From contig CAAFYG010000033.1 of NCBI GenBank assembly GCA_900767195.1, positions 1 through 30,265 of the forward strand: 30,265 bases of DNA. Reading direction: 5' to 3'. The translations under genes and the position numbers were made by a program. The first letter of the stretch is position 1. Each line of letters begins with the position of its first letter. Positions 15,389-22,382 of the stretch are shown here, piece after piece. The stretch comes from Clostridia bacterium (lineage in GTDB: Bacteria > Bacillota > Clostridia > Christensenellales > Borkfalkiaceae). A model generated the notes under the pieces. The model searched no databases, had not been told where the DNA came from, and saw nothing but the letters and a program-made list of their open reading frames with translations.

Positions 15389-16070
15389 TTTTCGCAAACC
15401 TCCGTTCGAGTAGTCTTATCAGCGCGGTGATTCCGATCACAAGCACAAGATACACGATCGCAAGCATAATATACGGTACAAAAAATTCATACGTGCTTTC
15501 GGCGATCACGCGGAAAGATTTCGTAATATCCGTTACGGCAATAAAACTTACCACCGACGTTTCCTTGATCAGCGAAATAAATTCGTTGCCGATATTCGGC
15601 AGAATGTTTTTCACCGCCTGCGGCAGAATGATTTTCATCATCGTTGCGCCGAAGCTCAGCCCCAGCGATCTGCCTGCTTCCATCTGCCCCTTGTCCACGG
15701 AATTGATGCCCGCGCGCAGCGTTTCCGTCATGTACGCGCCGCTGTTCAGACCGAAAATCACCGCGGCTTCCGATACGTCGCCGATGTTGATGCCGAACAG
15801 CGGAAACAGCGCGAAATGCAAAAGCAGCAGCTGCACCACCATGGGCGTACCGCGAAATACGGTGACGTACACGTTGCCGAACCCTTTCAGGAATTTCATT
15901 AAAGCGTTGTTTTTCGGAATGATTTTCACGGTGGCTACGATACAGCCGATCACAAGCCCTAAAACGAGACCGAACACGGCAATAAATGCCGTGTTTTTCA
16001 GTCCCGTTAAAAAGTTTTCGTATCCGCCGAGCGTGGCGAATTGTCGCCAAAAGATTTTAAAATTTTTCAT
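15378..16070 (-). CDS. Polar amino acid ABC transporter permease (HisM/GlnP family)
   Basis: The 230-residue membrane protein forms the channel of the importer. It has about five hydrophobic helices and the EAA loop that contacts the ATPase, seen as EAGRSLGLSFGATMMKIILP with the conserved glycine. The FRGTPMVVQLLLLHF segment is typical of the HisMQ family. The ATG at 16070 fits the family start. An in-frame TTG at 16094 adds 8 residues but has no ribosome binding site of its own. A run of seven C (minus strand) separates AAGGA from the ATG by about 16 nt, an odd translation start region. It sits between the binding protein and the ATPase genes. Confidence 0.94.
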   Translation of the reverse strand: MKNFKIFWRQFATLGGYENFLTGLKNTAFIAVFGLVLGLVIGCIVATVKIIPKNNALMKFLKGFGNVYVTVFRGTPMVVQLLLLHFALFPLFGINIGDVSEAAVIFGLNSGAYMTETLRAGINSVDKGQMEAGRSLGLSFGATMMKIILPQAVKNILPNIGNEFISLIKETSVVSFIAVTDITKSFRVIAESTYEFFVPYIMLAIVYLVLVIGITALIRLLERRFAKNER

Positions 16071-16132
16071 AATCGGTGGGGGGGTGTCCTTCAAGTTTTT
16101 TTATGCAATCGAAGTAATCGGAAGCAAAAAAT

Positions 16133-17023
16133 TTATTGTTCGTTCATTGATTTTACAATCATTTTCGCGGGTTGTTCGTCTAAAATCACGGCGTCGATTT
16201 TGCCGTTCTGCAAATCTTTTAAAGCGAGCGCGGCGTTTTCGTAAGGCTTAGCCGTCACGGGGAAGCCGGGGTATCCGAAATCTTCGTTGCCGCTCGTATA
16301 CATAAAGCCCGTCGTCGCCTGCTGCGAACCGATTTTATAGTCTTTGTTTTTGCCGTTTAAAATCGTTTCCACGTCTGCGGCGGAGTTGCACTCGTCATAC
16401 GTGGTATCGCTTTCTTTCACCACGATCACCTGCGCCGATTCATAATAACTGTCTGCAAAATCCACGGTTTTTTTGCGCTCGTCGTTCACCGTCAAGCCCG
16501 CCATGCCGATGTCGGCTTTCGTTTTCGGCTGCACGTCGCTTTCGCCGTCGTTTACGGCTGCGCCCGCTACGGAAGGGATAATCGCGTTGAAATCCATATC
16601 GTATACAAACAGCGTTTTTTGCTGCGCTTCGGCGATTTTATAGGCAAGCTCTATATCGATGCCCTTAAACGCGTTGCCTTCCACCGATTCGAACGGGGGG
16701 AACGTTGCGTTCGTCGCCACCACGAAATCGCCGTCTGCGGGCGTTGCGGTTTTGTTCTGATAGGTAAACGTCGCCGAGCCGTCGAAATAAGAATTGATCA
16801 GCGCGTCCAGCGAGCCGTCCGCTTTCATCGAAGTAAGCAGCGCGTTTACGCCCGATTTCAGCTGCGCGTTCGATTTATTCACGGCAAAAGCATATTCTTC
16901 CGAAGTCAGCTGAATTTCCTTTACTTTGAGTTTGGTATCGTCTTTTCCGCAGGAAGCGAAAGCGGCGGCGGATGCTACGGCGGTGGCTGCAAGTGCGATA
17001 GAGGCGAGTTTTTTAAGTTTCAT
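16133..17023 (-). CDS. Amino acid-binding lipoprotein of the ABC importer, apparently circularly permuted
   Basis: This 296-residue protein captures the amino acid outside the cell. A signal peptide ends in a lipobox with C25 (FASCGK). The SBP_bac_3 body runs from about 98 (DFVVATNATFPPFE) through KGIDIELAYKIAE and ADIGMAGLTVNDERKKTVDF to KIDAVILDEQPA at the very end. The usual C-terminal piece, a YGIAV.KGN..L followed by an N..L..MKADG helix and a Y/W-F, is absent there. A matching piece is found near the N-terminus at about 41-79 (EEYAFAVNKSNAQLKSGVNA and KADGSLDALINSYF). This looks like a permuted domain order. AAGGAG lies 9 nt before the ATG. The ligand is not known. Confidence 0.9.
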   Translation of the reverse strand: MKLKKLASIALAATAVASAAAFASCGKDDTKLKVKEIQLTSEEYAFAVNKSNAQLKSGVNALLTSMKADGSLDALINSYFDGSATFTYQNKTATPADGDFVVATNATFPPFESVEGNAFKGIDIELAYKIAEAQQKTLFVYDMDFNAIIPSVAGAAVNDGESDVQPKTKADIGMAGLTVNDERKKTVDFADSYYESAQVIVVKESDTTYDECNSAADVETILNGKNKDYKIGSQQATTGFMYTSGNEDFGYPGFPVTAKPYENAALALKDLQNGKIDAVILDEQPAKMIVKSMNEQ

Positions 17024-17071
17024 TGTTGTTTTCTCCTTCGAGTTGTTCTCTCGTTTGTTTTTGATGAGCCT

Positions 17072-17100
17072 ATTCTACACCTTTTTGTTCTCTTTGTCAA
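17072..17100 (-). promoter_or_regulatory. Promoter of the amino acid ABC operon
   Basis: On the minus strand TTGACA (17100-17095) and TAGAAT (17077-17072) are separated by 17 nt. The transcription start is expected near 17065. Confidence 0.85.
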
Positions 17101-17109
17101 ACATTTTTA

Positions 17110-17186
17110 TGCATATTTTTAAAATTTTTTTACTTTTTTTGCATTTTTTTATTGATTTTATGCATAAAATTAAAATAATCGTGCAT
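17110..17186. promoter_or_regulatory. Series of TGCAT boxes upstream of the ABC operon promoter
   Basis: TGCAT occurs at 17110, 17140, 17161 and 17182, spaced 30, 21 and 21 bp, all within an AT-rich stretch. The third copy is the centre of a perfect 16-bp palindrome (ATTTTATGCATAAAAT, 17155-17170). The 21-bp spacing equals that of paired ArgR boxes and two DNA turns, so a repressor or activator site for amino acid control is plausible. The binding protein is unknown. Confidence 0.45.
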
Positions 17187-17221
17187 AAATGTATAATATA
17201 CAAAATAAAAACAAAAGGCAT

Positions 17222-17261
17222 AAAAAATCCGCCCCGTTGCCGGAGGGGCAAGGGAGCGGAA
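17222..17261 (-). terminator. Terminator of the minus-strand lipoprotein gene
   Basis: On the minus strand 17260-17228 folds into a 13-bp GC-rich stem with two single-base bulges and a CCTCC loop, followed by six T (17227-17222). It lies about 15 nt after the lipoprotein stop. Confidence 0.85.
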
Positions 17262-17276
17262 AAATCTGTATTTCTG

Positions 17277-18275
17277 TTAATCTTTCAGGAAATTCACGGA
17301 AGAAAGGCTGTACACAAGCGTGCCGAGATTAAAAGAGAGGGGGGTTTTCATTTTAAGAATCACGTTGCGGTATTCGTTGTTCTGCAAGTCGTCGGCAGTG
17401 GCGGCGATTTGCACTTCCTGCGTAGCGCCGGGGTTGGCGTCGTCGATTTTCACGGAATACGTAGCGTAATCAAGGGTATGATCGGCGGCTTCTTCGTCCG
17501 CGCCCTCGATTTTAAACTTAAACGCGGTTTTTTCTTTGCTCGATTTGCTCACGGAAACGTTTTGCATTTTTCCCGCGGCGGTGTTGTACACCGAAAACGT
17601 GGTGCTTTCGTTAATCGCGCGCAGCGCGGGCAAAAGCTCTTCGTTGTCGATCAGCGAATGTTTTCCGTCGTGTTCGAATGTGTTCTTTCGTTCGGATTGC
17701 GCTTGCCCCGCGTCGAGCGCGGCTTTATCTTTATAATAAGTTACCGTGCAGCTGTTTGAAGAATAATCGGTGGAAATAGTGTAGTAAAACGCGTGGTAGC
17801 AGCTTTCAAGCGAGACGGACGAAGCGGAAGCCGGCACGTGTGCGATCACGGTTTTGCTCGAAGACACGGGCGCAAGACCGTTTTTCGTGTTTTTGAAAAC
17901 GGCTTTCGATTTCACCACGTCTCCGTTCTCGCCGGCGAACGCAATACTGTCATTGCCGAAGGAGTAGCTCACGTCGATGGTGAGCGAAGTTTCGTACACG
18001 TAATTTTTGTTTTCGTCGGCATAAAGCTCGGTGCGGAACTTGCCGTTCGAATAATCCACGGAATAGGAGGCGTTCGCGCCTTTTTCGAAAGACACGGTAT
18101 ATTCCGTCGTTTCCTTGCCGCCGAGGTTTGCGCCGTCGGTGATTTCGTTCACCACTTTGAGCCAGCGCGGTGAAAATTGCGTGGGCTGAGAAACGGAACA
18201 AGCCGCAAACAGCGAAACGGAAGCGATGCCGAGCGCGATAGCCGCGCGGGCGCGGGATTTTTTACAATTGATCAT
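17277..18275 (-). CDS. Unidentified secreted lipoprotein
   Basis: No family is recognised. The 332-residue protein has a basic N-terminus, a hydrophobic stretch (about 11-25) and a lipobox-like FAAC with C26, so it is probably anchored to the outer face of the membrane. The rest is rich in Ser, Thr, Asn and Tyr with alternating polar and hydrophobic residues, consistent with a beta-sheet fold. No catalytic motif or obvious repeat is seen. GGAG lies 6 nt before the ATG on the minus strand. It has its own promoter and terminator, so it is a single-gene transcription unit divergent from addB. Confidence 0.85.
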   Translation of the reverse strand: MINCKKSRARAAIALGIASVSLFAACSVSQPTQFSPRWLKVVNEITDGANLGGKETTEYTVSFEKGANASYSVDYSNGKFRTELYADENKNYVYETSLTIDVSYSFGNDSIAFAGENGDVVKSKAVFKNTKNGLAPVSSSKTVIAHVPASASSVSLESCYHAFYYTISTDYSSNSCTVTYYKDKAALDAGQAQSERKNTFEHDGKHSLIDNEELLPALRAINESTTFSVYNTAAGKMQNVSVSKSSKEKTAFKFKIEGADEEAADHTLDYATYSVKIDDANPGATQEVQIAATADDLQNNEYRNVILKMKTPLSFNLGTLVYSLSSVNFLKD

Positions 18276-18334
18276 AAGTCACTCCGATACGGATACAAAA
18301 AATTAGCAAGCGCGAAAAACGCGTTTACCTATTT

Positions 18335-18363
18335 ATTATAGCACGTTTTTCGTGTTTTGTAAA
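18335..18363 (-). promoter_or_regulatory. Promoter of the unidentified lipoprotein gene
   Basis: On the minus strand TTTACA (18363-18358) and consensus TATAAT (18340-18335) have a 17-nt spacer. It is about 60 bp upstream of the ATG. Confidence 0.8.
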
Positions 18364-18434
18364 AATAAAAAGGGGATTTCTTTCAAAAAATTGTGAAAAA
18401 TTGCGGAAATTTTCACCGTTTTTCGTCTTTGATG

Positions 18435-18443
18435 TGCTATAAT
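18435..18443 (+). promoter_or_regulatory. Extended -10 promoter of addBA
   Basis: TGC followed by a perfect TATAAT (18438-18443) forms an extended -10 element. No good -35 box is found at the usual distance, which extended -10 promoters tolerate. The start codon of addB is 52 nt further on. Confidence 0.6.
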
Positions 18444-18494
18444 ATAGATATGCGAAGCAAAAGATAAGGCTGCGCAAAGGAGAATTCTTTAAAA

Positions 18495-21400
18495 ATGATA
18501 CGGGCGATCGGGGCGTATACGCTGTCCGAATGTATGGAAATCATGGCTCGGCTCGTGGCGGCGGGCGAGCGCGAAAGCGAAGAAAAGCGCGGCGTGGTGT
18601 TCTGCGAGGACAGGCTCACGCTGATAGCGGAGCGCGCGCTCACGGCGGCAACGGGCGGCTCGTTCCGCTCATACGTGACTACATACGCGCGGGCATTGAA
18701 ATCGCGCGCCCGGGTGCTTACGAAACAAGGCTCGGTGGTGGCGATCGACGGTATCGTATCGCGGCTGCAAAAGCAGGGGAAATTAAAGCGTTTCACGCGC
18801 GGTTTACCCCGCGGCACGGCGCGCGGCTTATACGAAACGATCTCGCAGATCGCGGCGTCTTCCGTCGATCCCGAAACGCTTGAAAACGGCGCGGCGCAGC
18901 TTGAAAGCGGCATTTTAAAGGACAAAATAAACGACTTATCGGAAATTTACGCGGCGTACAAGCAGTTTTTAAAGGAGAACGCCTACGTAGACGAAAGCGG
19001 CTATCTCGCCTTGCTCCCCGAATATTTAAAAAGCACGGGCGAGCTTCGCGGAGCGGACGTGTATTTTCTCTGCTACGGCTCGTTCACGGCGCAGGCGGCG
19101 AAAACGTTGAAAGCGGCGTTTGAAACGGCGGAAAACGTGACGGGTATTTTTTGTTTCGGCAAAGAAGATCTGTACACCGGCTCTTCGCGGCGTTCGTTTC
19201 TTCGCGCGGCGGAAGAGTACTACGCGGAAAAGGGCGATACGAAAAGCAAAGTGCAGATTTCCGATATGGGCGCGCCGCTTGGCGGGGCGGCGGAAGTTTT
19301 GCGCCGCGGCATTTTCGATCCCTCATCGTTTTCGGGCGCGAACGAGCCGTATAAAACCGACGCGATCCGCATCTTCGAAGCCGAGGACAAAACGGACGAA
19401 ATGGCGCGCGTGGCGGCGGAAATCAAAAAACGCCTTGCGCAAAATCCCGCGCTTCGGTATCGCGATTTCGCGGTGCTTGTATCCGATACGAAAGCGTATG
19501 CGCAGGCGGTGAAAAAAGCGTTTTCCGAGTACCGTCTTCCCTGCTTTTTCGATGAAAAACGCACGCTCAGATCTCACCCCCTGTCCGCGTTTCTGCTCGC
19601 CTGTTTCGAAACGGTGCGCACGGGTTTTTCGCCCGACGCCGTAGACGCGCTTTTGCAAAACCCTTTCTTCACGCCCCCCAAAAACGATACCCCCCAAAAC
19701 GATACCCCCCAAATCGATACCCCCCAAAACGATACTCCCCAAATCGATACCCCCCAAAACGGCAGCCCCCAAGGCAACCCGCAAATCGGCGTCGCGCGAG
19801 CGAGCGACGAATACAGAAATTATCTTTTGAAATACGCGAATTTTCGCGGCGGCGCGAAGAAAGAGATTAAAAAGCTCACCGAAGCCGCTCTTGCCGCCGA
19901 GGCGCAGGCCGCAGCCGCCGAAGAAGGCGAAGAGGGAGAAGAAGCCGCAGCCGCCGAAGAGATTGCAAACGCAAAAACGCAAGCGCAAAATACAAGCAAT
20001 CCGCCGCCTTACGACGAAGCGTCGCTGAATATTCAGCGCGCGCGCCTAATTGAAGTCACGGGCGGATTGAAGCGCAAGGCGCGGGGCGAAGAGTACTGCG
20101 CGGCGGTGCGCGAAATTCTCGAAAAGGCGGGGGCGGAAGCGCGCCTTGCCGAACTTTGCGAAAGCGTGAAAGACGTTGCCTTAAAAGACTATCTCGAACG
20201 CATCGGCAGCGCGCTCGAAAAGCTCCTTGCCGAAACGGAAGAGCTTTTGCGCGGCAGAGAAATGAGCGTGAGCGAATTTCAGGGCGTGCTTTCAGACGGA
20301 CTCGACGCCACGGAAATTTCGCTGATCCCCGTAAAAACGGACGCGGTGTTCGTGGGCGATCTTACCGATAGCCGCATCGAAAAAGTACGGGTTTTATTCG
20401 CCGCCGGCATGAACGAAACCGTGCCGAAAACCACTTCCGATACCGCGCTCATTTCCGATCGCGAGCTTGAAAAGCTTGCCGAAGTCAAGGCGAAAATCGA
20501 ACCCGCGGTGGCGGAAGTCAACCTTCGCGGCAGAGAAGACGCCGCGCTCAATCTCTGCACGTTCGAAGAGGCGGCGTATTTTTCCTACGCGCTGCCCGCC
20601 GACGGCTCAGAGCCCGCCGTTTCCGAAGTGCTGCGCTACGTAAACGCGCTGTTTTGCACAAAAAACGGCATGCCGATCCGCGCCGAAAAGGCGAGAAAAG
20701 AAGAAGATTTCGCCTACGAATGTTCCGCCCCCGCGCCCGCGCTCAGAAAGTGGTATCTTCTGCGCGAAGAGGACGAAGAAAAGCAGATCAGATACGGCGT
20801 GAAGTGCAATTCTCTCGAGCAGGCGCTTGCGAAATACGAAAGCGAAATCGCGATCGGCGAAACAGGCGAAACCAAAGAAACGGGCGAAGTCGAAGTAAGC
20901 GGCGGCACAGCTGCGGAAATCGGCGGAAACGACGAAACCAAAGCCGGCGCGGAATGGGCGCGTGCGGCGGCTGTATACGAAAGCGAAGCGGAAAACGCGT
21001 TTATCGATCGCGGCGAAGATTTGTTTTTCCGGGGCGGCAAAATATCGCCCAGCGCGCTCGAATCGTACTTTACCTGCCCCTTCCGGCATTTTCTGCAATA
21101 CGGCTTAAAGCTCAAAGACCGTGAAGAGCAGAGTGTGATGGCAACCGATTCGGGCAACTTTATTCACGAACTTCTGGAAAAAACGGCGAAACAATTCGAA
21201 GAAACGACGGGCGAAGCGGAAATGCGCGCCAAAGCGGAAGAAATCGGCGCGGAGCTTTTGAAAAAGCCGCCGTATTCGTATTCGAAAGATACTCCGGCGG
21301 GCGAGTACGCGCAAAGCCGACTGCTTTCCGAGGGCGTGGAAGCGGCTGCGGCGGCGTATCGTCAGGTGAAAGGCTCGCTGTATCGCGTGGCGGAAACGGA

Positions 21401-22382
21401 AAAATGCGTGGAAACGCCCGATTTCCGCGGCAAAATCGATCGCGTGGACGTATCGGATCATTTCGTTCGTATTATCGATTATAAAACGGGCACGGTAGAC
21501 GATTCGGTAAGCTCGTACTATACGGGCAGAAAAATTCAACTCGAAATGTACATGGCGGCGGCGAAAGGCGATAAAATTCCCGCAGGCGTATTTTATTTTC
21601 CCGCCTCGCTTTCGTTTTCGGACGAGAGCGATAAGCCTTTCCGCATGCGCGGCTTTTTCGTGGGCGATCAGGACGCGCTCACGGCAGGCGATCCCGTGAT
21701 GACGGCGGGGGAAAAGGGCGCGGAGAGCGAATTTTTCGCTTCGAAAAACGGCGAAACGCGCAATACCCATTCGATGGACCGGCTTACGTTTTTAAGCTTT
21801 ATAGAGTATTCCGAATTTGTAGCCGAAGGCGCGCGGAAAGAGCTGAAAGCGGGCTATATCGGCGTTTCTCCCTCGAAGTATGCGTGCGTGTACTGCCCCT
21901 ACGGCGGCGCGTGCGGATTTCATCCCGATAAGTCGGTGCGGCGCGCCGAAGAATTGAACGTCCGCCCCGAGGGCGTCGCCTCGATCGTAAACGAAATTCT
22001 CGAAAGCGGCTGCTCGCCCGCCGTAAAAACCGCCGCGCTCATTCGTGCGGAAAAAGAAAAAACCGCCGCGCAGAAAACCGCCGCGCAGCAAGCCGCCGCA
22101 CAGAAAACCGCCGCGCCGCCGCGCAAAAAAATAAAAAACGGCGGGGGTAGCGGCGGAACGAATAAGAAAAACGGCGAAAACGCGGGCGAACCGGCAGAAG
22201 AAAAAACCGCGCTGCCCGCCGCCGCGCGCGTGCTTGCCGTTACGAACGAATCGGGCGACGGCGCGGTGATTTCCACCTACAAAAACGCGATGAATATTTT
22301 AGACGAAAGCGAAAACGCGGACGAACGCAGACAAGCGAATACGGGCAACGAAGAAGGAGCAAAGGGCAATGGCGAAGAATAA
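18495..22382 (+). CDS. addB: ATP-dependent helicase/nuclease subunit B
   Basis: AddB pairs with AddA to resect double-strand breaks and start RecA-dependent repair. Of 1295 residues, the C-terminal nuclease domain has D982 (GKIDRVD), D995 and K997 (IIDYKTG). The four iron-sulfur cysteines C861, C1131, C1134 and C1140 have the CX2CX5C spacing of B. subtilis AddB. Three things are odd. The N-terminal region where AddB normally has a GxSGSGKT Walker A reads GAYTLSECME. A low-complexity stretch at about 393-510 includes six DTPQ-type repeats. After the last cysteine comes a tail of about 150 residues, most of it low-complexity, rich in Ala, Lys and Glu. The protein is therefore longer than the usual 1150-1170. 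AAAGGAG lies 12 nt before the ATG. Confidence 0.9.
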   Translation: MIRAIGAYTLSECMEIMARLVAAGERESEEKRGVVFCEDRLTLIAERALTAATGGSFRSYVTTYARALKSRARVLTKQGSVVAIDGIVSRLQKQGKLKRFTRGLPRGTARGLYETISQIAASSVDPETLENGAAQLESGILKDKINDLSEIYAAYKQFLKENAYVDESGYLALLPEYLKSTGELRGADVYFLCYGSFTAQAAKTLKAAFETAENVTGIFCFGKEDLYTGSSRRSFLRAAEEYYAEKGDTKSKVQISDMGAPLGGAAEVLRRGIFDPSSFSGANEPYKTDAIRIFEAEDKTDEMARVAAEIKKRLAQNPALRYRDFAVLVSDTKAYAQAVKKAFSEYRLPCFFDEKRTLRSHPLSAFLLACFETVRTGFSPDAVDALLQNPFFTPPKNDTPQNDTPQIDTPQNDTPQIDTPQNGSPQGNPQIGVARASDEYRNYLLKYANFRGGAKKEIKKLTEAALAAEAQAAAAEEGEEGEEAAAAEEIANAKTQAQNTSNPPPYDEASLNIQRARLIEVTGGLKRKARGEEYCAAVREILEKAGAEARLAELCESVKDVALKDYLERIGSALEKLLAETEELLRGREMSVSEFQGVLSDGLDATEISLIPVKTDAVFVGDLTDSRIEKVRVLFAAGMNETVPKTTSDTALISDRELEKLAEVKAKIEPAVAEVNLRGREDAALNLCTFEEAAYFSYALPADGSEPAVSEVLRYVNALFCTKNGMPIRAEKARKEEDFAYECSAPAPALRKWYLLREEDEEKQIRYGVKCNSLEQALAKYESEIAIGETGETKETGEVEVSGGTAAEIGGNDETKAGAEWARAAAVYESEAENAFIDRGEDLFFRGGKISPSALESYFTCPFRHFLQYGLKLKDREEQSVMATDSGNFIHELLEKTAKQFEETTGEAEMRAKAEEIGAELLKKPPYSYSKDTPAGEYAQSRLLSEGVEAAAAAYRQVKGSLYRVAETEKCVETPDFRGKIDRVDVSDHFVRIIDYKTGTVDDSVSSYYTGRKIQLEMYMAAAKGDKIPAGVFYFPASLSFSDESDKPFRMRGFFVGDQDALTAGDPVMTAGEKGAESEFFASKNGETRNTHSMDRLTFLSFIEYSEFVAEGARKELKAGYIGVSPSKYACVYCPYGGACGFHPDKSVRRAEELNVRPEGVASIVNEILESGCSPAVKTAALIRAEKEKTAAQKTAAQQAAAQKTAAPPRKKIKNGGGSGGTNKKNGENAGEPAEEKTALPAAARVLAVTNESGDGAVISTYKNAMNILDESENADERRQANTGNEEGAKGNGEE
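19681..19770 (+). repeat. In-frame 15-bp tandem repeat inside addB
   Basis: Six units of 15 bp (type AAAACGATACCCCCC, with AAATCG variants) run head to tail from 19681 to 19770. Each encodes N/I-D-T-P-Q or a variant. The unit length is a multiple of three, so copy number changes would keep the frame. Confidence 0.97.
22059..22118 (+). repeat. Second in-frame 15-bp repeat in the addB tail
   Basis: Four degenerate 15-bp units encode KTAAQ, KTAAQ, QAAAQ and KTAAP in the region just before the end of addB. The five-codon period is the same as in the mid-gene repeat but the sequence is unrelated. Confidence 0.85.

Noticed and set aside
19681..19770. CRISPR-like array
   Set aside because: The 15-bp units are contiguous with no spacers and are part of the addB reading frame.
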